NCBI GenBank assembly: GCA_047967505.1
Contig: CM106541.1
Direction: 5' to 3' (one strand)
Length of the DNA: 64,000 nucleotides
Source: Dipteris shenzhenensis
Lineage: Eukaryota; Polypodiophyta; Polypodiopsida; Gleicheniales
Part shown: piece after piece, positions 55,245 to 64,000 of the stretch
Position numbering within the stretch: position 1 is the stretch's first letter
How the letters are laid out: every line of letters begins with the position of its first letter
The notes under the pieces: generated by a model
The model's input: the letters and a program-made list of their open reading frames with translations, nothing else
The model's database searches: none
Told to the model about the DNA's origin: nothing
Made by a program: the position numbers and the translations under genes

Positions 55245-58200
55245 AAATGATGTGTGGTATGTTGACTCAGGTGCGTCAAACCACATGACAAGTCATGCAT
55301 AATGGATGCAAGATGCAAGGAAAATGGAAAAACTAGGATTTGTGGAGACTGGTGATGATACTGCACATCCTATTGTGCAGATTGGTAAAATTCCTTTGTC
55401 TATGCAGGATGGGAAAAAGAAATACCTGTCTGATGTATTTCATGTCCCGAACATCACCAAGAACCTGGTTTCTGTTGGTCAAATGGTTGAGCAGGGCTTG
55501 CAGGTTAGATTTAATCCTCATGGATGCTTTGTTGAGGATATGAAAAATAACGGTCGCTTGATAGCAAAAGGGAAGAAGAAGGGCAGGATGTTTACGTTGG
55601 ATGTGGACATGCCTAAATTGAGTGCAGCAATGTTTGCACATGGGACCGGTGTAGTTGCAGATATTGATATCTGGCATAAATGCATTGGTCATGTTAATAT
55701 ACAACGACTTAAATCAATGCAAGCCCAAAATATTATTGCAGGATTGCCTAAACTCAAGGTTGTAGAAATGCATAAGGTTTGTGAAGCCTGTCAATTTGGA
55801 AAACAGGCAAGGAAACCATTTCCTAGGCATGTTTAAGAGAGTAAAAAGCCATTGGAATTAATCCACTCTGATGTGTGGACTACTAAAGTTGCATCTATTG
55901 GAGGCTGTTACTATTTTGTCACTTTTATTGATGACTATAGCAGAAAAGTTTGGGTGTATTTTATGAAAAAGAAAAGTGAAGTGTTTGGGCACTTCAAAGC
56001 TTTTAAAGCTATGGTTGAAAAAGAAACAAGCTTGCAAATAAAATGCCTAAGGTCAGATGGAGGGGGAGAGTACCTCTCAAATGAGTTTGCAAGGTTCCTG
56101 CAGGAGCATGGCATAAAGCAACAATATTCATGCAGTCATACCCCCCAGCAAAATGGACTTGCAGAAAGGAAAAACAGGCATATTAGAGAGGTATCTCGGG
56201 CCATGCTAAATGAAAAATATCTACCAGATTATTATTGGGCTGAAGCAGTTGCTATAGAAGTTTACATAATGAACAAGACTCCCATTGTAGCAATACATGG
56301 CATGACGCCAGAGGAGATGTATACTGGTAGGAAACCAGATATTTCTCATTTGAAATTTTTTGGTTGCATTGCCTATGTTCATGTGCCAGATGAGTCGAGG
56401 TCCAAGTTGGATCCAAAAGCTGAGAAGTGCATCTTTATTGGTTATTCTCTGCAGCAGAAAGGGTATAGATGCTATAACCCTTCTACTCGTAAGTTTACAG
56501 TGAGCAAAGATGTTGTCTTTGATGAGATGAGCAGCTGGTATAAACCAGTAAATGTGATTGATGATATAGGTGCACAAAATGGTAATGCTGCACAGAATTC
56601 ATAGCAGCAATCACAAAATATTAGTGGACCTGCAGTGTCCTCTAGCAGTGGTTCACATACTTCGCCATGGATAGGGAGATTGAGATCAGGAGAATCTCCT
56701 CAAAGCAATGCAGATAGTGGTACGCAGGTATCACGAAAAGGAAAAGAGAAGGTAGATCAGCCAATTTGATGTGAATGCAGGTCACTCTTATGTGGATGGT
56801 GAATCCAGTAGTTTAGAACAGAGCATTGATGATGAGTTGGGTATTCCTTCTATTGTTACACCTAGAGTAAGGAAGACTAGGGATGTTTTGAGAGCACTTG
56901 GAAGTGAGCCTATTTTGCGTAGGTTCACCAGAGCTAGGTATCCTGTGGATAGGCTGAAATATGTTGGATTTATAGCCATTCACTATGCCAGAACCAGAAC
57001 CCATTTCTTTTGAGCAAGCCATGGGAAATGAAAAATGGGAGAAAGCCATGGATGAAGAAATGGATGCCTTGGAAGTAAATGCTACATGGGAATTGGTGCC
57101 TTTGCCTAAAGATAAGAATGCAATTGGCTGTAAGTGGGTTTATAAGATCAAGCACAATGCAGATGGTTCAGTGAACAGATACAAGGCAAGATTAGTTGTC
57201 AAGGGGTATGCACAGACATATGGCATTGATTATGAAGAAACATTCAGTCCGGTTGCAAGGATGGCAATTGTAAGAGCAGTCATTGCTATGGCTACATCAA
57301 AGGGATGGTCTTTACATCAGATGGATGTAAAGAATGCCTTCTTGCATGGTGATTTGCAAGAAGAGGTCTTTATGGAGCAGCCACCAGGTTATGTTCATGC
57401 TATTCATCCTGAGTTTGTTTGCAGGTTGAAGAAAGCCTTGTATGGCTTGAAGCAAGCACCTAGAGCATGGTCTGACAAGATAGGACAGTATCTTGTCACT
57501 ATTGGCTTTCAGATTTCCAAGGCAAATTTCTCACTCTATGTGAGAAAAACAGAGAAAGGTATTATGCTGCTTGTCATTTATGTTGATGATTTGATCATCA
57601 CAGGTGATAGTGATGAAGATATCCTTCATGTGAAAATGCTATTGAAGCAGAAGTTTGAGATGAAGGATTTGGGAGAGCTGCGTTATTTCTTGGGCATTGA
57701 GGTGATTAGATCACCAAGTGGGATACATCTCTTGCAGAGGCAGTATGGATTGGACATGATGTCCAGATATGGGATGATAGGCCGTAAGCCTATTTCAGTT
57801 CCTTTGGAGCAGAATGTGAAGCTGAGCACATATGCAGGTGAGCTTCTAGAAGACCCTACTATGTACAGACGCATAGTAGGAAGTTTGATTTATATGACTA
57901 TTACCAGGCTAGATTTAAGCTATGCTATTGGATTGGTAAGTTAGTTTATGCAGGCTCCAAGGAAACCGCATTTGGATGCGGCTAGACGCATACTCAGGTA
58001 TGTGAAGTCCACATTGCAGTATGGACTATTTTATGAGGCTAGGGTTCAGATACAGTTGTATGGATACACGGATGTTGATTGGGCTGGTAGTATTTCCGAT
58101 AGATGATCTACCAGTGGATATGTGTTCTCTTTTGGGAGTGCTGCAGTCACGTGGAGTAGCAAGAAACAGCCTACAGTTGCCTTGTCGAGCATAGAGGCTG

Positions 58201-58500
58201 AGTACAGGGGTACAACAATGGCTGCATGTGAGGTAGCTTGGTTGCATAAGCTACTTTATGATATGCATCAGTCTACAGATGGGCCAGTTGTCATTTATTG
58301 TGACAACATGAGCAGTATACACTTGGCAAATAACCCAGTCTATCATGCCAGAACAAAGCACATTGAGGTGCATTATCACTATGTGTGGGAGAAGGTTTTA
58401 TTAGGTCTCATTGATCTAGTTTATGTTAGCACAGAGGATTAGGTAGCTGACATATTCACGAAGGCATTGGGCGTAGAGAAGTTGCGCAAGTTCAGAGACC
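55245..58500 (+). pseudogene. Copia-2 pol: protease, integrase, RT, RNase H
   Basis: Protease WYVDSGASNHMTSHA (55,257) is cut by TAA at 55,300. The integrase zinc part has WHKCIGHVNIQRL and CEACQFGKQ, then TAA at 55,834. The core has HSDVWTTK, LRSDGGGEYLSNEF and TPQQNGLAERKNRH, all three acidic residues present; TAG follows at 56,602. Frame changes lie near 56,765 and 56,980. RT (56,985-57,944) has [45 protein letters not shown] and YVDDLIITG, then TAG at 57,942. RNase H has DVDWAGSISDR, TGA (58,104), SSIEAEYRG and [11 protein letters not shown], then TAG at 58,440 before VADIFTKAL. All domains present, none whole. Confidence 0.92.
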
Positions 58501-58531
58501 TGCTTGGTGTGCAGGAATCGGGATTGAGCTC

Positions 58532-58540
58532 GAGGGGGAG
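58532..58540 (+). other. Copia-2 polypurine tract
   Basis: GAGGGGGAG directly before the 3' LTR. Confidence 0.88.
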
Positions 58541-58892
58541 TGTTGAGATATCGAGCTCCACTCACGATATGCCAGGGTGACCGTTGTGCATTTATGTCAC
58601 CGACTTGTTAGCTACAGATGCGGTTGGTACACCGCCCACAAATAATAGCTGGATGACAACTATTCTTATCTACTCTAGTTCCTGGCTCAATTAGTATGCC
58701 ACCTTAGTTAGTTGAGTTTGGTTTGAGACCCACATATAGGGTTCTTCTATTTCTTTGTACTAGAGTTCTTTTGGCTTTCACAACTAAGAAGAGGAAAATT
58801 GTTTTTAGCCTCCACCTTTGTGTGTATTCCCCCATTGTGTATGTGAGAAAGCCGCAAGTGAGACTCCTTCCCTCTCTCCCACTATCTTCACA
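58541..58892 (+). repeat. Copia-2 3' LTR
   Basis: 352 bp from TGTTGAGATATC to TCTTCACA. It keeps the empty insertion site of the foldback element and has an extra TATAGGGT-like 8 bp relative to the 5' LTR. Differences from the 5' LTR are mostly transitions. Confidence 0.94.
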
Positions 58893-58954
58893 TGTTGCAA
58901 CTCCAATGTCTCTCCACCATATTCCTTCCACCAAGTAGGTACAATTGTTGTCTT
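58893..58954 (-). pseudogene. hAT transposase, short island between two LTR elements
   Basis: About 20 codons reading KTTIVPTWWKEYGGETLELQ, the conserved WW..YGGE..ELQ start of the hAT dimerisation region. It is bounded on the right by the gag-only element and on the left by Copia-2. Confidence 0.85.
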
Positions 58955-58959
58955 AATAG

Positions 58960-59223
58960 TGTTAGAACATGAAGTCAAGTTGAGTGTTCTAGTGTGTACT
59001 AGGAACTAGTATTTGTGTGAGAGTGCCACGTGTCATATTGGGAATTATCCCATATACACTAGGTACTTTAGTTTGTGTGTGCACTCTATAAGAGTGTTGT
59101 ACTTCCTTGTGTCAAATCAGAGGAGTCTACATCTACATCAAGCTTTCTATCATGTGAGTACATTTGGTTATCATTGCACTTGTATCTTCATTTTGTTCTT
59201 TCCAGTTCATTCCTGCACCTTCA
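58960..59223 (+). repeat. Gag-only element 5' LTR
   Basis: 264 bp, TG...CA, with CACGTGTCATATTGGG and TATAAGAGTGTTGTAC segments; the latter may hold the TATA signal for the transcript. Confidence 0.93.
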
Positions 59224-59225
59224 TG

Positions 59226-59238
59226 TGGTATCAGAGCC
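59226..59238 (+). other. Gag-only element primer binding site (tRNA-iMet)
   Basis: TGGTATCAGAGCC, two bases after the 5' LTR. Confidence 0.92.
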
Positions 59239-59885
59239 ATGTTCTCTCCTCCTTTCCCCTTCCCCTAGCTCAGCCTAGAGGATGAGGGCGGCCAGAAAAA
59301 GAAGTTGCCCTCTTCCTCTATGATGGAGCTCCCCTTCCCTTAACCCCTTCATGTGGAGCTGGAACTTCCCTTCGATCTTCAACATGAGTTGCCCACTATC
59401 TCCATCTACTTCTGCCCACCATCTTCTTGAAGTTGCCTGCCATCATCTTGCCATGTTCTTCTCCTAATTGCAGCCCACGATCTACCCCAATATTCAGCGC
59501 ACCATTTCATCCTTCTTTGCCTTGCCATTTCCAGCTGCATTCTGCTTGCCATTCTGCACATTATTCTTGCCATGTTTTGCCCCAAATCTGCGTCACATTC
59601 AGCTCCAAAAACAGCACCACATTATGCTCAAAATTTGCGCCATTTTCTTCTCATTCTGCCTGCCATAAACTGCCTCAGATTTGCGCCATTCTCTGCTGAA
59701 TTTCTGCACCACATCTTGTTGAAATCTATGCACCATGTCTTGCTCAAAATCTACCCCAAATTGTCCTGATTATGTTTGTTGTCTTCCCATGAATCTGCCC
59801 GCCATTTTCAGTTCACTGTCTGCGTGCATGGGAGTTGCATATTGCTGATCTTCACTTCGAGTTTGGGGTACTTTCCAGCTTGATC

Positions 59886-60680
59886 ATGATGAATACTCAT
59901 GTTTCCATTGAAAAGTTCAATGGCCAAGGATTCCACACCTGGCAAATGAAGATCAAGTTCCACTTGATGAAGTACAATCTGTGGAATCTGGTTAAGGGAA
60001 CTTCTTCATCAAACGAGAGGGAAAAGGAACCTCAACGTCTCGAGCAAGCATTCGCAATCATTGCATTGGGTCTTGGAGACAATTATCTGCATCACATTGC
60101 CAATCTTGAAGATCCTGCTGAAGCTTGGGTTGTGCTTGACCACTTATTTGGTGCAAGTAGCAAGCATTCTAAGCTGTCACTCAAGATTGAGTTCTTTAAG
60201 TTAGAGTTGACATCTGGAGCACCTCTTGATGCTCACATCAACAAAATGAGAAGTCTCATGAATCAGTTGGCTTCGGTTGATTCACCGATGACAGAAGATG
60301 ATTCTATGGCAGTGCTTCTGAAAAGCATGCCAAAAGAATACGACAACCTGGTAACCACGCTGAAATGTGGTCCTAATCCTTCATTTGAAGGAATCATAAG
60401 TGCATTGCAGGAAAAGGAAAGGAAGAAAGAGAAACGGAAGGATGAGGGAGAACTAGCTTTGGCAACCAAGTTCAAAAGGATGAATTTTAAAGCTTGTAGA
60501 CATTGTGGCAAAAACAATCATGATGAGAAAGATTGTTTTCGCATCAAGCCATGTGGGATTTGTGGCAAGAATGGCCACTTTGAGAATAATTATTTCTCAA
60601 AGAAAAATCCAGCAAATATGGTGGAGGACACAAGTGATGAAAAAGCATATATGGTAGATGATAAAGATTTTTGTTTCTAG
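59886..60680 (+). CDS. Copia-type gag protein, intact
   Basis: 264 residues from the first of two adjacent Met codons (MMNTHVSIEKFNGQGFHTWQ). An in-frame ATG at 59,835 would add 17 residues, but the family begins near the FNG motif. The gag domain has WQMKIKFHLMKYNLWNLVKG, EAWVVLDHLFGASS and LNQL-like MRSLMNQLASVDSP. A Lys/Glu-rich helix KERKKEKRKDEGE precedes two zinc knuckles: CRHCGKNNHDEKDC, complete, and CGICGKNGHFENNY, in which the last Cys is Tyr. The protein ends soon after, where a copia polyprotein would go on to protease. It should form capsids and package its own RNA, but needs polymerase and integrase in trans. Confidence 0.9.
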   Translation: MMNTHVSIEKFNGQGFHTWQMKIKFHLMKYNLWNLVKGTSSSNEREKEPQRLEQAFAIIALGLGDNYLHHIANLEDPAEAWVVLDHLFGASSKHSKLSLKIEFFKLELTSGAPLDAHINKMRSLMNQLASVDSPMTEDDSMAVLLKSMPKEYDNLVTTLKCGPNPSFEGIISALQEKERKKEKRKDEGELALATKFKRMNFKACRHCGKNNHDEKDCFRIKPCGICGKNGHFENNYFSKKNPANMVEDTSDEKAYMVDDKDFCF

Positions 60681-61027
60681 GGTTCCCTGCCTGGATCATG
60701 TTTCCAAAAAGGATTTTGTAAACCTGTTGCAACCGCTATGAGTATGCAAAGGTATCTTGTCTTATCTGTTTGAACCTCTCAGAAGTATCTATTATGTTTG
60801 TGTGTTTATCCTGGTATATCCCATATTATGTACCTACCCAAGGATGTCCAACTTGCATGAGAGACTAGAGCCGTGGATTTATCCTTGACCAGAGACCCTG
60901 GCATGAGAGACCATGAGCCTATGATTTATCCTTGCAGTATGAGGCATTTCCTTGAGGGGGGATTTGTTGGGAATATCAAGGAACTACATCTTTTATGAAC
61001 TCATGCTATCACTCACCTTTCCTTCAT

Positions 61028-61034
61028 GGGGGGG
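61028..61034 (+). other. Gag-only element polypurine tract
   Basis: GGGGGGG directly before the 3' LTR. A second purine run, GAGGGGGG, lies at about 60,954-60,961 and may be a decoy or older tract. Confidence 0.8.
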
Positions 61035-61299
61035 TGTTAGAACATGAAGTCAAGTTGAGTGTTCTAGTGTGTACTAGGAACTAGTATTTGTGTGAGAGTG
61101 CCACGTGTCATATTGGGAATTATCCCATATACACTAGGTACTTTAGTTTGTGTGTGCACTCTATAAGAGTGTTGTACTTCCTTGTGTCAAATCAGAGGAG
61201 TCTACATCTACAATCAAGCTTTCTATCATGTGAGTACATTTGGTTATCATTGCACTTGTATCTTCATTTTGTTCTTTCCATTTCGTTCCTGCACCTTCA
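61035..61299 (+). repeat. Gag-only element 3' LTR
   Basis: 265 bp; nearly identical to the 5' LTR and followed by AATAG. Confidence 0.94.
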
Positions 61300-61304
61300 A
61301 ATAG

Positions 61305-61656
61305 CATCAAGATTCTAGGGATCTCCAAAAGAGCCTTCACGATTCGTATACCTCACTCGTTGCTAGTAAGCTAGTTTTCCTTGATCTCTCGGAAGTAAGT
61401 TTTTACAAACCTCTCCAAAGTTACTTATGACTTCAAGATTCTATGATTGAGCATGCATTTGATATTGTGGATGTACTGCAAACGTAGCTCCATGCAAAGG
61501 GGTGTGCATTTGCTTCCATCTCTGATCGACCAAATATACCACTTGTTGCTTCTTCCTAGGTGCAAAGCTCACAAATTCTTTAACTTGTCGTATTGCTTCT
61601 GACATCTTCCAATACACTTTACCCATAACAAAGGCATCAACGTCAACCATCCTCAA
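61305..61656 (-). pseudogene. hAT transposase, middle part up to the gag-only insertion
   Basis: MVDVDAFVMGKVYWKMSEAI, then TFAVHPQYQMHAQS, a stop at 61,441, and decayed but readable YTNREGSFGDP and NLDAI. The last codons join KTTIVPTWW across the element at 58,960-61,299. Confidence 0.8.
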
Positions 61657-61795
61657 TACTATTACAAATGGCTCTACACCTTGTTTTATTCTTTCGACAT
61701 TTTTCTAGAATAGAAATGATTGTACAAGATGCACACATTTAGAGCCTGATATTGCGTATTGTGTCTTTTTCTCAAGCCAATTCGCCCACCGTCTA

Positions 61796-62566
61796 TCAGC
61801 CAATAGTCTTGACTAAAGCTTGATGCACTTCCAACAATCTAGCAAGAACTAGAAAAGAAGTGGTAAATCTAGTTTGACAAAATTGCATGAGTTGCTTCAC
61901 AGAGTGCTCTCTAAATACTGCATGCAAGTATTGACGACTCTTTATAAAACTCACTACGGCATTAGCATCTTGCAATACTGGTTGCACAAATGGCAATTGT
62001 CCAATATCCTTTAATAATAAGTTGAGAGTATGAGCGCCACGTGGCACCCATGTCAGAGTGGGATACTTTGCCATGACCGTCTCACCCGCAGTCTTGTAGT
62101 TCGATGCATTATCTATTACTAATGCAGTAACATTCTCACTGCCACCAACTTTACAAATTACTCTTTCGTATATTTTTACAATATATGCTGAAGTTTTTTC
62201 TTTTAGAGATGTATCAATACTCTCCAAAAATATAGTTCCCTTGGGAGTAATGCACATTACTTTTATCAAGGGTCTAGCCTGCTTGCTAGTCCATCCATCA
62301 AAAGCAAGAGTGCACCCATATGTAGAAATAAAATCCACTATCTTTTTTTTCAAGCAATTCGTCACAGTTTGTTTGACTCTATCAAGATGATCCGTATGCA
62401 TTTTACTATAATATGACAAAATAAATCCTAGTCTAGCACATGATTTCAAGGCATTACGAAACGTGTCATCTCTCATGACATTGAATGGTATACCATTTTT
62501 AACAGATGCTTCTGTCCATCTTAAGTGCTCTTCATGCACTTGTTGTCGAAGAAAACCATCCTCCAT
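61796..62566 (-). pseudogene. hAT transposase, DUF659 and catalytic core
   Basis: 256 open codons. DUF659 features are GIPFNVMRDDTFRN, then TLAFDGWTSKQARPLI and TPKGTIFLESID. The catalytic-fold part has LVIDNASNYKTAGE and WVPRGAHTLNLLLKDIG, where most relatives have PC.AH, so a conserved Cys is lost. It continues with SFIKSRQYLHAVFRE and TRFTTSFLVLARLLEV. The Asp residues in FDGWT and IDNAS are probable metal ligands. The frame ends at a stop at 61,796 that is within the domain. Confidence 0.88.
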
Positions 62567-62839
62567 AGAAGGTTGTTCTTCCTTTTTTCTTTCTTTACCT
62601 GACAGGCATTAGTCATATCAAAAATCACCTACAACCTGCTTGCTAGCATATCTACATCACCTTCATGTATGGATACACTCCTCGCATTTATTGGTGCTTC
62701 TCCTTAAACTGTCTCATCAACCTCAGTGCTCACATGTTGTTGATTTGAACAATTTCTTATTAGGGTCGGATTAATCACTTTCTTCACTTTCTCTAAATAC
62801 GATTTGCATAACGGAAGAACATCAAATGGAGTGCATGTG

Positions 62840-62997
62840 CAAGCTCCAATGTCACTGCCTATTTCAAGAAAATGTTGCTTGATGCGAGTAGAACCGCCTG
62901 TGAACTTGTGCCCATAATATTTACACTATAAGAAAGAAACCGAGGCATGTACTTTTCGTTTCTCCATCATGTGTGACCAAATCTTGCCGCACATCAT
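62840..62997 (-). pseudogene. hAT transposase BED-type zinc finger
   Basis: KIWSHMMEKRKVHASVSFL, a TAG, then CKYYGHKFTGGSTRIKQHF. The Gly-Gly-Ser-x-Arg-x-Lys-x-His pattern is typical of plant hAT BED fingers, which bind the element ends. The second Cys of CX2C is Tyr here, and a stop lies just before it at about 62,928. Confidence 0.65.
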
Positions 62998-63000
62998 GAT

Positions 63001-63600
63001 TTTGAAGTTGCCAAAAACAAAATGCAAAAAAACTAATTTGAGCATACAATAGAAACATACTGCAATACACATTTTATAAAAAACAACACATATTGAGGTG
63101 GAGTTCAGGAAGACAAACAAGAAGTAGGAGAGGAAATAGACAGGATACTACAAGGGCAACAGATGAGCAAGAACCAAGACAGGAGGACAAACAAGATACT
63201 ACTAGGGAAGAGGATGATGAAGCCCATGAGATTATTGAGGAGGTCAATTTAGAGGCAAAGAGGGAATTAAGTTAGAGGCTTGATACTGAAGTGGTCAAGA
63301 GAGAAAACACCTAAGTGGTTGTAGGGCTCTAGTAGTTATCTAATTTAGAGGAGAATTATGACTTCATTCCTACTGATTCCAAGAAATTCAAGGATGAACG
63401 CAAAAAATCTGCAAACATGTCATCAAAAGTCGCTTGCTGTCCACCACCAACCCCTTGCTGCGTAGTAGCTGCGGCCATCTGATGCACTAGCTGCGTTTGG
63501 CTATATGTGCTCGCTGGCGGAGCGATAGGTGCATGAACCCTGGGTTGGGTCTCTCTGCCAAATGCATCTCTTCGAAATGATGACATACCAAAGGACTTTT
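63001..63600. other. Unassigned coding-like sequence right of the hAT gene
   Basis: A plus frame at 63,093-63,275 is highly charged (RQDTTRATDEQEPRQEDKQD). A minus frame at 63,356-63,586 reads SSFRRDAFGRETQPR and FDDMFADFLRSSLNF. Neither matches a family I know. The minus frame could be a distal exon or an accessory frame of the hAT element. Confidence 0.3.
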
Positions 63601-63629
63601 AAAAAACACATTCAAGCATGCAATATATT

Positions 63630-63940
63630 AATTGTCATTCAATCATGCTCTATTAAAAGAATATGAAATATTCATTTAAAAGAAACTGTAAGAATAAGTA
63701 ATAAAAATTAAGACATTGATTCATTTCTATTGAAAGAATATACTCAAATTGAAGATCATTCATTCACATTTTATTGAAAGAATATTATATATTCATTCAA
63801 AAGAAAGTGAAAGAATTGAGTAATAAAAAGAGATATGAATTCTTTTTTTTATAAAGAATACACTCAAATTGAAAATCATTCATTCACATTCTATTGAAAA
63901 TATATTAAATATTTATTCAAAAGAAAGTGTAAGAATGAGA
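63630..63940. repeat. AT-rich tandem repeat, unit about 120 bp, 2.5 copies
   Basis: TTGAAAGAATAT, then ATTCAAAAGAAAGTG, AAGAAT and ACTCAAATTGAA, recur at about 63,650, 63,770 and 63,890. The array may continue past the window. Confidence 0.75.
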
Positions 63941-64000
63941 CAACTCTTCTAATAACTTTTAAACTTTCAATTCGCACACTTTAAAACTCTTTGTATTCTT

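Larger units (their letters stand above)
52464..58892 (+). mobile_element. Ty1/copia LTR retrotransposon, old (Copia-2)
   Basis: LTRs start TGTTGAGATATC and end TCTTCACA. The 3' LTR is 352 bp; the 5' LTR is 343 bp plus an 893 bp DNA element and its 9 bp repeat. Target duplication is CGTTG (52,459-52,463) and TGTTG (58,893-58,897), one C-to-T change apart. The order is primer site, gag, protease, integrase, RT, RNase H, polypurine tract. About 20 substitutions and an 8 bp indel separate the LTRs, so it is older than Copia-1. Nine in-frame stops and three frameshifts break coding. It sits inside the hAT transposase gene. Confidence 0.94.
58960..61299 (+). mobile_element. Gag-only LTR retrotransposon (TR-GAG type), intact
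   Basis: 2,340 bp. LTRs of 264 and 265 bp start TGTTAGAACATG and end CTGCACCTTCA, and differ by two substitutions and one single-base indel. The perfect target duplication AATAG lies at 58,955-58,959 and 61,300-61,304. Inside are an initiator-Met primer site, a leader, one open gag frame, about 350 bp of non-coding sequence, and a polypurine tract. Protease, integrase, RT and RNase H are absent and leave no trace. This fits the non-autonomous terminal-repeat-with-GAG class. It inserted in the hAT transposase gene. Confidence 0.93.
52145..63000 (-). mobile_element. hAT transposon gene region, split by two LTR elements
   Basis: Minus-strand pieces at 62,997-62,840, 62,566-61,796, 61,656-61,305, 58,954-58,893 and 52,463-52,145 read in order as one hAT transposase: BED finger, DUF659, RNase-H-like core, dimerisation domain. 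When the LTR elements at 58,960-61,299 and 52,464-58,892 are left out, the flanks join in frame at both places, with the target duplications counted once. The transposase itself has a few stops. Outer inverted repeats and the 8 bp target duplication were not found, so the limits given are those of the coding part. Confidence 0.85.

Overview
The window reads as nuclear DNA of a seed plant with a very large, repeat-packed genome, most likely a conifer or another gymnosperm (inference). It shows one conserved plant gene stretched by a 12 kb intron and almost no other host genes. The rest is layered retroelements in all stages of decay, and one fragment resembles Penelope-like reverse transcriptase, a class known in conifers. 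No tRNA, rRNA, CRISPR or bacterial operon structure was seen. Layout, left to right: 65-12,882 (minus) holds the first four exons of a replication factor C subunit 3 (RFC3) gene, which leaves the window on the left. Exons 1-3 sit together at 12,470-12,882 and exon 4 is at 65-233. Intron 3 carries a structurally complete Ty1/copia element (4,838-10,845) with 273 bp LTRs and a perfect 5 bp target duplication. 14.9-18.3 kb (minus) is a broken Ty3/gypsy gag-protease-RT region with a Penelope-like RT core lodged inside it. 19.9-21.3 kb (minus) is an old copia protease-integrase fossil, and 26.5-27.2 kb (minus) is a gypsy fossil. 27.6-31.3 kb is a field of tandem repeats: about 175 bp units, AT-rich 312-340 bp units, a C-rich/G-rich foldback, and a two-unit higher-order array. 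31.9-33.6 kb (plus) is a decayed gene, with one visible intron, that encodes a RING-H2 finger. 34.2-36.2 kb is an eleven-copy satellite of about 185 bp. 40.1-44.5 kb (minus) is a decayed gypsy pol. 44.8-49.6 kb (plus) is a 5'-truncated L1-type LINE with poly(A) and target duplication, followed by a 197 bp tandem duplication of its tail. The right end (52.1-63.0 kb) is a nest. A hAT transposase gene on the minus strand is split by two LTR elements. One is an older, stop-ridden copia element (52,464-58,892) whose 5' LTR itself holds an 893 bp foldback Mutator-like element with a perfect 9 bp target duplication. The other is a small, young, gag-only LTR element (58,960-61,299) with an intact gag frame and almost identical LTRs. 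The elements relate by insertion order, not by pathway: hAT first, then the two LTR elements, then the Mutator-like element. All three copia-type elements share the same initiator-Met primer site, so they probably draw on one class of priming tRNA. The gag-only element must take its polymerase from a relative elsewhere. The only gene with a cellular role that can be named is RFC3, a PCNA clamp-loader subunit.
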